Part shown: positions 21,200 to 32,986 of the stretch, one piece after another
Position numbering within the stretch: the stretch's first letter is position 1
How the letters are laid out: every line of letters starts with the position of its first letter
Source of the DNA: Rhodocollybia butyracea
Lineage: Eukaryota; Basidiomycota; Agaricomycetes; Agaricales; Omphalotaceae
NCBI GenBank assembly: GCA_015501585.1
Contig: JADNRY010000072.1
Location: 62,001 to 126,000 of the forward strand
Reading direction: 5' to 3'
Length of the DNA stretch: 64,000 nucleotides
The notes under the pieces: model-generated
What the model was told of the DNA's origin: nothing
The model's database searches: none
Seen by the model: the letters and a program-made list of their open reading frames with translations, nothing else
Position numbers and translations under genes: made by a program

Positions 21200-22842
21200 G
21201 GACTTGATGGTTAACTACGGTTTGACGGAAGCTTTAATTCCCCACCATAGCCAGTGAGAATCAGTATTAGATTAAAGATGTTGGACACCCCTTCCGCGCC
21301 TAATGCAGATACCAGCTGTATTTCTTCGGGAGACATTCAAACCGACAAGATCAAGAGGAACGTCGTGAGGAGAAATTAAATTAGCAAGGTATTATATATG
21401 TAAATTCTTGTGCAGTGGATTACTTAGAGCACCTATTCAAGGGTCCTTACTAGGACAGCCTAGTAGCTGCGAAGAGTTTAATTGGCAAAGAATGAACCCA
21501 AACATTGATGGTACATTTCATGTGAGGGTGACCGCGTTACCATGTACCCCCGGGTATTGCCATGATCAGCTCTTGGTGTCTTAAGATGGCTACCCATGAG
21601 TCAATGAAACCAAAGCAAATGATATTATGGTGATATGCTAAAATAGAATGTATCTATGAAAAAAATAACCTTCGTCAACAACAAATAACTCTCTGATCTG
21701 TATTGCCGATCTTCATGGCCGCCTCAACTTGAACATCGACGTCTTGAACTGTTCATTGTGCATCAGTCCGGTGACGGAGTATGATCCATGCGCTGCCCTC
21801 GACCTGGCATTCGTCTTGATCTGAGAATACTAGATTGAGATGATTCAGGGAAATAGACCATGATGATCGGATAGCGCTGCGGTCACGGCTGGAGATTTAT
21901 CCAGTTACCGACGCAGTGGCCATATTGCCCGAACTTCGGTATTAACAGGACAGATAGGGGAAGCCCGATGAATAAACGTTTAAATTGTCGCCACCACAAC
22001 GGTTATCCAAGTATCACGCGGGATTCTCATAGGGCTATAGTAGATAGGTAAATCCGAGTCGCTTGGTGCGGTGATCTCGCGGGTGGTTGACGGCGCTCTT
22101 GTTGCATCATGTGTATATCATCGTGATTGGCGGCTCTGAGCTCATCATCCTTCAGCGTATACCAGAAGCTTAGTCCAGGATGATACCCTCAGGTAGTCAG
22201 CGCACAAGTAACGATCTTTAATCCATCTGTTCTTGCTTTCCGCCTCTCCCCACTTCTTGGGCATATGCCATATGGTAAAAACATGGCGCTCTGATGATTG
22301 ATCTGCAGGACCGATGGCACTGCTACGCCTTTGACATCGGGAAGTGATGTGGTTAATGCAGGGTTAATGAAGATGGGCAACATTATGTGGTTTTCCACTA
22401 AGTATAGACTATAGTATTCGACGTCCACGTCGGAACTCTGGCGAGACTTGAGTGACAGAATCGAATGACAGAATCAAGAGGCCAGGACGCGCATTGAGAC
22501 CCTGAGAGCATACAATCAGTTCTGTATGCACCCTTCGCTCGTTTGGGATATTTCGCCCTTTTATTCCATTTGAATCAATCTACATTCGTGTCCAACAGCT
22601 CCTCTTTTGGCGTCCAAGTAAGATTCTTTGCTCCTTCCATAGCTCAGAAAACTTACCATAAGCTCCCATAGCTCGGCCGCCATACACTGTAGCCCCGTGC
22701 CTTGAACGTTGCAAGTAATCTGTGTTTGGCAAAAGAACGAAACCGATAAGTGTTTTTATTCACAGAGGGGACGGTCGCAACAGTATTGTCTCTTTTTGCC
22801 CGAAGAGCTGCACCTCACTTACTTTACAGTTCAGGAGATATT
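21200..22842. other. gene-free stretch, about 1.6 kb
   Basis: Only short, unsupported ORFs occur. From about 22730 the sequence (TTGTCTCTTTTTGCCC...ACTTTACAGTTCAGGAGATA) matches the conserved upstream flank of tRNA-Ala-like loci. Confidence 0.4.
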
Positions 22843-22924
22843 GGGCATATGGTATAGGGGTTATCACGCAGCCTTCGCGGTGTTGTGCTTGCGAAAGCTC
22901 TCCGTTCAAATCCGGATTTGTCCA
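22843..22924 (+). pseudogene. tRNA-Ala(UGC)-like pseudogene
   Basis: The GGGCATATGG 5' end and the ATTTGTCCA 3' end are kept. The anticodon region is rearranged (GCAGCCTTCGCGG) with no TGC loop, and the T-stem has lost one G (CTCCGTTCAAATCCGG). A second, barely recognisable tRNA-like relic follows near 23060-23115. Confidence 0.5.
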
Positions 22925-23381
22925 ATTTGAATGTTCGAATGCAAACTCTTTTTTACCCACCACTGGCTAGGCTACCCGCGACGTCACCCAGACAGCGGGT
23001 GCCAATCATACCTATTACCAGTTTGTCGTACCTGCCTCTTCTTACTTTACTACACAGATGGTCTTCACATTCACTTCACATGGCTTCTGGTATTTGGGAA
23101 ACATCGAGTTGGAAGAACTTACACAGCCTATTAATCCAACATGCACTGCCAACCAAGAGTTAGAACAATGTAGGCTATAACACTCTACCTCATCCAAACA
23201 CTATCATAACACACAAGGGTAGACGCGGAAGTAAAGAAGGCAGCACCCCTTTCCACTGGCGATAGATACATATCAGGATCGAAAAACTCGGGTCAGATTC
23301 GCCGCACGCCTACGTACGGGGCGAAAGAAAAGTTGGAAACTGGTAGATAGAGAGGGTACTCAAGACCAAGTTTAACATACC

Positions 23382-23480
23382 GGGCGTATGGCATAGAGGT
23401 TAGACACTACGTTTACTTTGCATGAGTATCTGCGAGGTTTGCTTGGCCCCGGCCCCCCAGTTCAAATCTGGGTCTGCCCA
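23382..23480 (+). pseudogene. tRNA-like locus, second family
   Basis: GGGCGTATGGCATAGAGGTTA at the 5' end, CTTTGCATGAG in the middle, and a perfect T-arm CCCAG-TTCAAAT-CTGGG ending TCTGCCCA. The anticodon stem cannot be drawn convincingly. It is followed by repeat R, as at 5353 and 30167. Confidence 0.45.
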
Positions 23481-25010
23481 TGCGATATAGATGTTTAGGA
23501 AGTAATATTTCTATTTTTTTTACTAACTCACTTCGTCGTTTTCGCGTTGCTTCACGCAGCACCACCAGAAATACCACTAGCACGAGCCGTGGAAGCAACA
23601 GCAGCAGTAATCTTATCCCCTAGCTCAGACGTTCCACGCGGGCTTAACTCTTAAGCCGTTCTTGGAGGTTCGGGACCCATTTGGAATAGTGATGTATCCT
23701 CGACCGCTATGCACGAATCACGACAGAAATGGAAGAAACACATGAGGGAAGTCTGATACGGAGTTGACAAAGCAGCAGTGAACGGCAACCCATTCTCGAT
23801 GGGCGAATTGAGCCAGTGGTTACAACAGAGACTGCAGCGACACGTAGATCAAAGTTGAACTATATTGATAAACCCTTGTGTTGAGCTGGTCACAGAGTCA
23901 TGGCGGCGGTCCCATTTTGTGTGCCAATTGCTAAAATTGACGGGTCGGAAATGGAAGAAGAAAATATCTAAAGATGGATTTGAAGCAAGGCAAAAACGCG
24001 AAAGAGAGCTCAGCCGAATGCCAAAGAACATCGGACAAGAATTCTCGTCAATGCAGAGGGCAACATCCTCATACCAAAACTCTCCATAGTGCCAGTGCCG
24101 TGACCTTCCCACTCTCAGATGGATTTCGATTAACCCTCTGTTTCAAAATTATCCGTGCTCAACGTTCAATGTTCAACGCTGGTACCAAGTTTTTGGATAT
24201 ATGACTGTTTAGAAACAACATAGACAAGGTCGAGGAATAAAGGAGAGTAGGAGTGGGCAACAAGGGAGACGGTTCAGGATACGTATATATATACGTCCCT
24301 GTAAACACTCTTTGAGTAATCATGGCCATATTGCCCGTAAAGGTCGTCAATTGTTTCTTGGGAGAGCCTGTAGAGTCATCAGAGCCCAAACTACATCCAA
24401 GAGCGCCATTTACAAGCCGCCACAGCGGTGAAAACTCGTAGTTTGGATAATGGAATGCCAGAAGAAGCAAGCGGATTGAACGAGTAGATCGAGTGAGCAG
24501 GCCTGGAGATCTAGAAAAAGTGCTGAAAGCAAGGCTCGAAGTGCAAGAGAGAGGATGCGGGATTCCGAGACTCGATATATGCCTGTATCAACAAGTAGAC
24601 TTGAAGCATTATGCATTGACGCTTGAAGCTTGAAGCTTGAAGTGTTCAATGAAACGGAGAGTTTCTGGGCAGAAGGGATGAGTTTAGAACAATGCCATGG
24701 CTTACTTTCGTCCCGTACGCAATTTTTCCACTCTTTCCATCTCCTATAGGCTACCCAGTAGTCGAGAAAGTTGTCGCGTATTCTCCTGGGTCCAGAGAAT
24801 AAAGCACCTTGTCCTGCAGAAAGATCGTCGACGAAGCGAGCGGGCATTTGATGCAGATGGAAGGATCATCAGAATAGGCAGTGTACTAGGCATAACATTT
24901 GTGGTCGAGCAACACATTGAGGAGAACAGAAGTGCTTGCAACATGTTATGTAATATGAAAGAAAAAAAAATTACAAAAAATTACTAGCGCTCGTAAAAGG
25001 CGGCAGCGCT
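23481..25010. repeat. dispersed repeat R, copy 2
   Basis: Matches copy 3 (30262-31860) along most of its length and copy 1 (5449-6403) over its first two thirds. The last part, including GACTCGATATATGCCTGTATCAACAAGTAGACTTGA and GAGCAACAC, recurs in copy 4 (39795-40340). On the minus strand a TATATATAC box lies near 24285 and a peptide ending ASGISGGAA then stop lies near 23565; copy 3 keeps both in similar form. A small decayed gene inside R is possible, but I cannot assemble one. Confidence 0.55.
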
Positions 25011-25447
25011 TTCCATATAAGGTAATAGTTCATATTAGAGAATACCGATTCATATAATGTGAAAGAAACTGCGCAGTGTCGTAGTGGAACGTCGAAACGT
25101 TGATCACTGGCAAGGCAGAGGTTTAGTTGTCTCTTTTGAATGCCAAGCTTCAAGCTTCAATACTTGTGTCCATGTGTACTACTACTTATAATAAGTATCA
25201 CCACCAAACGATATGGCCTTCACGCACAGCGACACAAAACATTCATTTAATTATAGTGATTTTCTAACCAATCTTCCCTAGACTCAAGCCTATGTACAAG
25301 GGCAAACTAACAAAACAGACACTTTCCGGGAATCTGAGCCTAATTTCCAATTCCAATAATTGAATGATAATGAAGTTATAACAGCAAACAGACCAATATC
25401 GATGGGCCAGTGGCACTTTCGACACTAGAAGCAACAAAGTCGGAGCC

Positions 25448-26265
25448 CTACTCGACGTCCGTGAGAGGAGTAGGGGCAATACATTGAAAGTCGAAGGAGG
25501 GATCTACAGAGCTCAAGTTAGTAACGAAGTTCTTAAATTATCAACATGCTTCGTGTTACCGTCAGAATCACAACACAACTGAGCTTGGCTCGGGGCAACG
25601 CTATGAAGACCACAATGAGGCTCAAGCTTGACAAGTACAGCAGAACGAGATGGCTTACCAGGCTTCTCCAGGGATAGGAAGCATACAAGCCTCGCCCAAA
25701 TTGCCGGCCGAATCCACGTTGCAGCACATTAGTGAGACGCCGGACGTACAGGTGTAGGAAACAGAGCGACCGCCGATTACGCGGGCTACGTCACCGACAG
25801 GACCGTGATTGTGTTGAATTCTTTTGATAGTCTTCTGGACCACAGGAGCAAGGTTAGCAACAGCGACCCCACCGCCTTGTGCAACATGGGCTGCCAAACG
25901 ACCGAGCAGACCGAACAACACCGATGATAGCGTGCCAAGGAGTTGATTAGCGACAACTATTCCCTTTGCTGAACCCGCTATACCGCGACCAGCGCCCGTC
26001 AATAAGGGATTACCGACACCCATAACTGCGGGCTTAGTGAGATTGTTGAGATCTTTGAGGTCGTCGAGGTCTCCGTCGGGGTCTTCGTCGTCGGGGTCTC
26101 CGTCGTGGAAAAAGGAGAGGGGAGAGGGAGACCCGGCGGAGCGGGAGTAGGTCCAGGGAGAAGGAGAGAAGAGGGGGCTGTGGCCTGGGATGGGCTGATT
26201 TGCGGAGCTGGGATAGCGAACGCAAGAGTAACGAGAGTGGCGACAAAAGCGAGTTTAAAGTGCAT
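25448..26265 (-). CDS. small secreted protein, paralogue A (SSP-A), frame broken once
   Basis: The start at 26265 gives a signal peptide MHFKLAFVATLVTLAFA then IPAP. A Pro-rich segment is followed by an acidic stretch. The conserved core is NPLLTGAGRGIAG, SSVLFGLLGRLAAHVAQGGG and LAPVVQKTIKRIQHNHGPVG, and the C-terminus is CTSGVSLMCCNVDSAGNLGEAC. A last exon (DPSFDFQC...TPLTDVE then stop at 25448-25450) is conserved in all three paralogues. The C-x7-CC spacing recalls hydrophobins, but only four or five cysteines are seen, not eight. A one-base deletion relative to B and C (near 26108) shifts the frame between the Pro-rich part and the core. Two donors are possible for the last intron (GTATGC or GTAAGC). 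Likely secreted; role unknown. Confidence 0.6.
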
Positions 26266-26339
26266 AACGAAAGTGAGTGAGAGTACTTGAACGATTGTGG
26301 TGGGCTGTTCGAGTGGGGAAGTGAAGCAGATTTTGGACG

Positions 26340-26352
26340 AGCTTTTATACCC
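26340..26352 (-). promoter_or_regulatory. TATA box of SSP-A
   Basis: Minus-strand TATAAAAGC lies about 80 bp upstream of the SSP-A start. The same box is present in B (about 28733) and C (about 42113), within a conserved upstream block (GTGGGCTGTTCGAGTGGGGA on the plus strand). Confidence 0.5.
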
Positions 26353-26499
26353 CCCTCGAAGTCCGAATAGGCTTCTCGGTTGCGTTTATCCCAGTCTACA
26401 TTTTAGACTAGTCGGATTATTATTTTCTTTGTCACATGAATTGTACGAGATGCTGGGCTTGAAAATATTAATCTTACTGTTTTGACTGTGGCGTGAACC

Positions 26500-27162
26500 G
26501 AAGATCGCGCCATCCCCCTTTAAGTCTCGAGAAATTTAGCCTAGTTTTCCTACAACTTGATCCAACTATCTATTCGTGTAAGTAGTATACGTATTGCCCA
26601 TTCTGAACAAAGGCGTCTCAGAACACACTAAGGCTGGATGGACCAGAGAAGATCCAACTATTAAAATGTTTGCGAGAAAGTGAAACAGCTTTGGGGCAGC
26701 CGTTATACCCCTTTCTTTGGTGCACGATCAGGGTCCCATGGGCTTCGAGATGCTGGTATGGCTATTTTTACCACTTTGGATGAACCAAATTGAAGCAAAG
26801 ATTGCGTTATTCGGCTTCAAGTGGCGAGGAATTTAGCTTATTTAGCCTACACAATCCCAGTTTCTATATGCAATGTTGCCCAGTTTGAACGAAGTCTTCA
26901 GTGGGCTTCAAGTTACTGCATGGGTCCCAAGGCTGAATTTCGCTCCAACGCAGTGAATTTTTTTGAATTGTTAACGATCTGATCAAAGTTTGATATGATG
27001 TTTCAAAGTTTAAAGCATCTTATCAACGTCTACTAAGTATACTTATTCGCAAAGAGGGACCAGGATGGTCGTGGTATTTTCCTAGAAAGATTGGTGAGAG
27101 GGGGTCAATTCCGGCCGTCTCTTCTCCGAATCTAATCCAGAACCTCGCCGCCTAGATATATC
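26500..27162. repeat. SSP upstream block, duplicated
   Basis: Sequence such as ACTGGATGGACC or GGCTGGATGGACC, GTTTATACCCCTTTCTTTGG-like text, and TTACCCAATTTGAACGAAG recurs upstream of all three SSP genes (also 28930-30000 and 42350-42930). It is part of the segmental duplication. No gene is seen. Confidence 0.45.
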
Positions 27163-27255
27163 AGGCATATGGCGCAGGGATTATCTTGTTCGCTTTGCAT
27201 AGTGCTTACGGTATTTGCTTGCGAAAGGTCTCCGGTTCAAATCTGGATTTGTCCA
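27163..27255 (+). tRNA. tRNA-Ala(UGC)-like, probably decaying
   Basis: The anticodon arm TTCGC-TTTGCA...GCGAA and the TTTGTCCA 3' end are intact. The first acceptor base is A instead of G and the T-stem has a mismatch (TCCGG/CTGGA). The intron is about 27 nt. A truncated tRNA-Gly-like unit follows 184 bp downstream. Confidence 0.4.
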
Positions 27256-27438
27256 ATGTCTCAAGACAACGACTTCTATTTTTTGTATACTACTCACTTC
27301 AGAGTTGCCCTTGTTACACCTCGACGTTGCAATTTGCTGAACAACTCAAGGACTCACACCAAAGCCATGCTCATCACTGATCAGTATGCCTTACCTTCTC
27401 TTTACTGTTTTTCAACACTACATATATGTACAGTTCAA

Positions 27439-27472
27439 GGGCGTATGGTGTAGGGGTTTCACGTTCGCTTCC
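27439..27472 (+). pseudogene. truncated tRNA-Gly-like 5' half
   Basis: GGGCGTATGGTGTAGGGGTTTCACGTTCGCTTCC matches the start of the copy at 39669, then runs abruptly into ACATATAAGGTAATAG of the SSP-associated repeat. This marks a duplication or recombination joint. Confidence 0.5.
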
Positions 27473-27896
27473 TACATATAAGGTAATAGTTCAAATTAAG
27501 TAAGTCGAGGATACCAATGCGAAAGAAACTGAGAGGGTGGCCACAGTGTCATAGTGGGACGTAGGAACGTTGATCAAAGCCAGAGGCTTGGTGGCCTCTT
27601 TGAAATTTGAATGCCAAGCTTCCTTTTAATAATATCCCACTGGATAGTAGCCACCAAACGATCTGGCCTTCATAAACACAGTAACACTTGAAAACATCCA
27701 TTTAAATAATTATTTTAGTGATTTTCTAAACAATCTTCCCAACATTCAAGCCTACATACAACGGCAAAACTAACAAAACAGACACTTTCTGGGAATCTGC
27801 AAGGTGAACTTATTTAATTCCCAACGGAAGTAATAACAGCAAATAGACCACTATCGATGGGCTGGTACTTTCGATAGTAGTAGTAAAGCTGGTGTC

Positions 27897-28656
27897 CTAC
27901 TCGTCGTCCGTGAGGGGAGTAGCAGGAATATGACATTGAAAGTCGAAGGAGGGATCTAAAGAGCTCAAGTCAGTAACAAAGTTCTTAAATTATTAACATG
28001 CTTCATGTTACCGTCAGAATCACAACACAAAGCTTGGCTCAGGGCGCTATGAAGACCACAATAAGGCTCAAGCTTGACAAGTACAGCAGAACGAGTTGGC
28101 TTACCAGGCTTCTTCTCCAGGGATAGGAAGTGTACAAGCCCCGCCCAGATTGCCGGCCGAATCCACGTCACAGCACATTAGCGAAACACCGGACGTACAG
28201 GTGTCGGAAACAGAGCGACCGCCGATTATGCGGGCTACGTCACCGACAGGACCGTGATTGTGTTGAATACTTTTGATAGTCTTCTGGACCACAGGAGCAA
28301 GGCTAGTAGTAGAGACCCCACCGCCTTGTGCAACATGGGCTGCCAAATGACCGACCAGACCGAACAACACCGATGATAGCGTGCCAAGGAGGGCAGTAAC
28401 ACGGACTATTCTCTTCGCTGAACCCGCTACACCGCGACCAGCGCCCACAAGTGCAGGATTACCGATACCAGAGACATTACTGCGGGCGTGGAGAAAGAGA
28501 TCGGGGGGAGGGAGACCATGTGGAGAGGGAATAGGCCCAGGGAGAAGGAGAGAAGGGGGGGGGGGGGGCTGGGGCCAGGGGTGAGCGGATATGGGGAGCT
28601 GGGATGGCGATCGCAAGAGTAACGAGAGTGAAAACAAAAGCGAGTTTAAAGTACAT
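27897..28656 (-). pseudogene. small secreted protein, paralogue B (SSP-B), frameshifted in a poly-C run
   Basis: The start at 28656 gives MYFKLAFVFTLVTLAIA then IPAP. A run of 14 G on the plus strand (about 28555-28568) falls in the Pro-rich segment and throws the frame. SSP-C has seven G there. After it, the expected frame carries NPALVGAGRGVAG, SSVLFGLVGHLAAHVAQGGG and CTSGVSLMCCDVDSAGNLGG, then the final exon DPSFDFQC...TPLTDDE and stop at 27897. Otherwise it is closely similar to SSP-A, including introns and 3' UTR (ACACTTTCTGGGAATCTG). The run length may be a sequencing artefact. Confidence 0.6.
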
Positions 28657-30166
28657 AACGAAAGAGAGTGGAGAGTACTTGAACGATTGCGGTGGGCTGT
28701 TCGAGTGGGGAAGTGAAGCATATTTTGGACCAGCTTTATACCCCTTTCGACGTCCTAATCTGTTGTTCAGCTGCAATTATCCAGTCTACCAACTAGGAGT
28801 CGGATCGGATCGCTTTTCCTTTGTCACACGAACGATGCCGGGTTTGAAAATATTATTCTTCCTGTTTTTACTGTGGCGTGAACCGAGGTCCGAAGATCGT
28901 GCCATCCCCCTTTAAGTCTCAAAATATTTAGCTTAGTTTGTCAACAAGATGCCACTATCCATTTGTGTAATTATACATATTGCCCATCCTGGACAAAGGC
29001 ATCCTACTGGATGGACAAGGGAAGATCCAAATATTAAAATGTTAGCGAGAAAGTGAAGTAGAGCAGCTTTTGGGACAGCTGTTATACCCCTTTCTTTGGT
29101 GCACAGCCAGGGTCCCATGGGCTTTGAGATTAGTCTCCCCCAAGCAGACTCGTTACACACTGACAATCCCTACGGATGGAATCTGCTACGGCCACGGTCA
29201 CGCGTACCAATTTACTTCCGCGTTCCTCTCAACAATCCCGTTCGTTTAGCTTCATTTTACGCGTTATTCATGCTCAAATAGGGTTGTCTTACTTTTATAA
29301 CCATAATGAACCAAAATAATCAATCTAGTCACCAGGAATCGCCCCAAAAAATACACGAAAATCAGAATTCAGAGCACATACCTGAGCATACCCGTTCAAG
29401 CTTCTTCATCTAGTCAACGGCGTATGGAACCAAAGGAATCAGGTGGAAGAGGGTATAATGGGGCAGAATTTGGAGCTCAATGGCTGGTCAGCCTCTCAGA
29501 AGTGCTGATGCCTCCTCGACGTAAGCCTGGATGACGTCCAAGAAATAAGTTAGCTGCTATAACCACGCCCAAAACTCCTTCAACGTCACACGATACATCC
29601 GAACATCCTACTTCGAGATGCCGGCACGACTATTTATAACTTTGGGATGAACCAAATTGAAGCGAAGACTGCGCTATTCGACTTCAGGTTGCCAGGAATT
29701 TTAGTACACAATCCCACTCTCCATATCAATGTTACCCAATTTGAACGAAGGCTTTGTACGTAGCGCATGGGCTATCATGGCTAGATGAATAGTACTGAGT
29801 GGCTTTAGAGCGAAAGCTGAGCGGACTTAAGTAGAGCGAATTTCAAACAAGATTCAAAAATTCAAAAGAAGGAAGTCAAATTCGGCTACATACTCTTGAA
29901 TTGTTACAATCTGGTCAAGTACCATGCCAGTGATATGATATTTTTAGCATCAAGCGAAGCTCGAATGTCTTCGACAAGGCACAACAGGAGCTCTCAGCTC
30001 TGATGTTCCGAGGTCACAACTTGGATTGCTCTTTTGAGTTGATGCAAGACCAATCAGGCAGAAGCAGATGTCTCCAGTCTGTGAATATTAGATATCCAAA
30101 ACACGTCAATAATATACATAGGTCTCTTTTTTGTGGAATATAGCTCAAGACCAGGTTCAACATACC
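28657..30166. repeat. SSP-B upstream block, no gene
   Basis: Duplicated upstream sequence, as at 26500-27162 and 42350-42930: TGCCACTATCCATTTGTG, GAGTGGCTTTAGAGCGAAAG and CTTCGACAAGGCACAACAGG recur in copy C with small changes. TATA box near 28733. Nothing else is recognised. Confidence 0.45.
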
Positions 30167-30261
30167 GGGCGTATAGTGTAGAGGTTACAGGCTACGATTG
30201 CTTTGCATGAGTAGTAGTTGCAAGGTTTGCGTGGTCCCCAGTTCAAACCTGGGTCTGTCCA
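30167..30261 (+). pseudogene. tRNA-like locus, second family
   Basis: GGGCGTATAGTGTAGAGGTTA, CTTTGCATGAG and a T-arm CCCAG-TTCAAAC-CTGGG ending TCTGTCCA. The acceptor pairs well (GGGCGTA/TCTGTCC with one mismatch) but the anticodon arm is unclear. Followed by repeat R copy 3. Confidence 0.45.
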
Positions 30262-31860
30262 TGCGAAGTCAGCAAGTGCGAGAGTGATATTTCTATTATT
30301 TTTTTTACTTACTCACTTCGTTGTCTTCGTGTCGCTTTACGCAGCACCACCAGGAATAGCACTAGCACGAACCATGGAAGTGACAGTAGCAGCAACCTTC
30401 ATCCCCAGCTCAGATGTTCCATGCATAACTGGGGCTTAACTTTTAGGCCGTTCTCGGAGGCTCGAGACCTATGAATAGTGTTATATCCTCAATCGATGTG
30501 CACGACTCTCCAGGCAGTAGGTAAAACGAGGCGCAACAAAGGTAGACACTACGGAAATGGAAGAAACACACGAGCGAAGTCGGGTATGGAGTTAACAAAG
30601 CAGCAGTGAACGGCGATCCATTCTTGATGGGCGAATTGAGGCCTTGGAGACAACAGAGACCACAGCAACACATAGATCAAAGTTGAACGTTAAGCCCTTG
30701 CGTTTCCCTGGTCACGGAGTCATGGTGGCGTCCCATTCTTGTACACCAATTGCTAAAATCAACGGGACGGAAATGCTTCGGAATTAAGAGAAAAATACCT
30801 GAAGATGGATTGGAAGTCAAAGGGAAGGAAAAAGCGCGAAAGAGCTCAACCGAACGCTAAACAACGAAATCGGACAAGTATTCACGTCAACGTAGAAGTC
30901 AACATCCTCGGACCAAAGCTTTCTATACTGCCAGCGCCACCTTCCCATTCTTAGATGAATTTTGATTAACCCTCTGGTTCAAGATTATCCGTGTTCAACA
31001 TCAACATCAACATACGATCAACGCTGGGACCAAGTTTTCGGGTATATAAGTGTTTAGGAACAACATGGAAAAAGTCGAGGAACAAAGGAGAGTAGGAGTG
31101 GGCGACAAGGGAGACGGTTCAGGATACCGTATACATATACGTCCCTGTAAACACTCTCTTTGAGCGTAATCATGGCCGTATGGTCCGTAAATCTCGTCGA
31201 TGCAGGAACACGGGTGTTTCTTGGGAGAGCCAGTAGAGTCATCATGCATCATGTGTCAGAACCTGAACTATATCCAATCGAGCACCATTTCCAAGCCGCC
31301 ACAGCGGCGGGCACTCGCCATTCAGATAATAGAATGCCGGGAGAAGCAAGTGGACTGAACGAGTAGGTCGAGTAGCCACTAGCCAGGTCTGGGAATCTAG
31401 AAAAAGAATTGAAAGCACTAGCAAGGCTCGGGGTGCAAGCTCAAGAGAGAGGACGCTGGATTCAGAGACTCGATATATGCCTGTATCAACAAGTGGACTT
31501 GAGCGTGCGTGCTTGCGAGCAGAAGCATTGGAGTGTTTGATGCTTCAAATCAAACAGAAACTGGGCTCACTTTCGTCCTGTACGCGATTCTGCTGCTCTT
31601 TCCATCTCCCGTGATCTAACCCAATAGTCGAGCAAATGGTCGAGTATTATCCAGGGAATAAAGCACCTTGAAGAAAGATCGTCGATGAACCGAGCTGGCA
31701 GCTGATGTAGATGGACGTATCACCAGAATATTAATAAGCAGTTGTACTTGCTCCTCCCTAGCAGGTATAACGTTTGTGGTCGAGCAATACGCTGAGGAGA
31801 ACAAGAGGAACGTGTGCAACTATGTTATGTAATAGCGATAACTAGCGCTCACGGGCAACG
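30262..31860. repeat. dispersed repeat R, copy 3
   Basis: Nearly collinear with copy 2 (23481-25010), including the minus-strand peptide end RASAIPGGAA then stop, the ATACATATACGTCCCTGTAAA block and the CTCGATATATGCCTGTATC block. It runs into the tRNA-Ala(UGC) at 32021 through the shared upstream sequence GGTAATAGTTCAAACTAGAA. Confidence 0.55.
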
Positions 31861-32020
31861 TTTTCCATATAAGGTAATAGTTCAAACTAGAAAATACCGA
31901 TTCAGATAGTGTGGAAGAAACTGAGAGCCTGGTGGCCGCAGTGAGATATTTGGAACGTCGAGCAAAGTCAGAGGTTTACTTCTCTTTTTATAGCCCAAGA
32001 CCCAACCTACTAAAGGTATT

Positions 32021-32118
32021 GGGCATATGGTGTAGGGGTTATCACGTTCGCTTTGCATCATAGAATATTTCACATCTCTGCTTGCGAAAGGTCTCCGGTT
32101 CAAATCCGGATTTGTCCA
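32021..32118 (+). tRNA. tRNA-Ala(UGC), best-preserved copy, with 25-nt intron
   Basis: Acceptor GGGCATA/TTTGTCC with G3:U70 and A73; D-arm GTG...CAC; anticodon stem TTCGC/GCGAA around TTTGCAT, anticodon TGC; an intron at the canonical position after base 37; perfect T-arm TCCGG-TTCAAAT-CCGGA. It is the only copy in the window with essentially no arm defects, so it is the likely functional or source gene. Confidence 0.6.
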
Positions 32119-32276
32119 CTGAATGAATATGTTGGTTTTTTTGCCTCTCTGAGATCTGAGTATCCTTCAAACAGAACTCCGCCCGCTCGTTTGCTATTCA
32201 AGTACCACCGAGCCTCTCGAGACTCGCACGTTGTCATCCTCACCTTTTACACTATGACGAAACTACATTGGGCAAT

Positions 32277-32371
32277 GGCATATGGCGTAGAGGTCCTCTG
32301 CAGGCACCGCCATTGTGAGAAGCATGCTTTGCAAAAGGCTCAACTCTCCCGGTTCGAGTCCCGACTTGTCC
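32277..32371 (+). pseudogene. tRNA-like copy paired with 32021-32118
   Basis: GGCATATGGCGTAGAGGTC, then GCATGCTTTGCAAAAGG and TCCCGGTTCGAGTCCCGA ending CTTGTCCA. It lies about 150 bp after the Ala gene, as 3111 does after 2861. The arms are degenerate and the identity unclear. Confidence 0.4.
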
Positions 32372-32451
32372 ATCACCCAGAAATGTGAACAGGTCACAAT
32401 TTTTGCTTGCCAAAAACACAATTACTCAGCGACGTTGCAGCACATACATTT

Positions 32452-32600
32452 TGCCGTGCACCCAGTGCGTGGTGCGTGCTAGGTGCGTGGTGCATGGTGC
32501 GTGCGGAGTGCGTGATGCGTGCAAGTTGCGAGGTGCGTGCAGTGCGTGGTGCGTGCGTGCGTGCGTGCGTGTTGACCGGATCGTGCACAGCCAGTGCGTG
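32452..32600. repeat. left subterminal GTGCGTG array
   Basis: About a dozen GTGCGTG or close variants lie just inside the left end (for example GCGTGCGTGCGTGCGTG near 32551). The inverse motif GCACGCAC fills the right end. The position suggests transposase-binding sites. Confidence 0.6.
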
Positions 32601-32986
32601 ATGGCGCACGGGATTGACAGGGCCGTTGCGTAGGATGTCCAAACATCTTTGGCCGACGTGTGAGTAAGTATCTCACTCTTTATTTTAAATTATACCTGTA
32701 GTTTTTACATAGGATAGCGTTTCATAAGTTCTTCAACGAAGCATCAATTAGAATGTAGTAAAAAAGTTGGCGACACATTTGTGCGCCGTGTCGCTGCATC
32801 GAATTTGCAAAAGAAATTGATGGGTTTTGAATTTTGTATAAAGTCGACGTGAAATGCCCCGAGCAGCTTTCCGACCCGCCTCCTCGATTCTAACCTTAAG
32901 TATAATCATAAGTTAAACTATGGGTTGGTTTGTAAGTCTCGGTGAATAACTGTAGTTAGTGTTTTTTAACAAACGATGCACAATAG

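Noticed and set aside
32385..32676. Several overlapping ORFs in the GTGCGTG region
   Set aside because: They exist only because the repeat has no stops in many frames; composition is Arg/Cys/Val/Ala-rich repeat translation on both strands.
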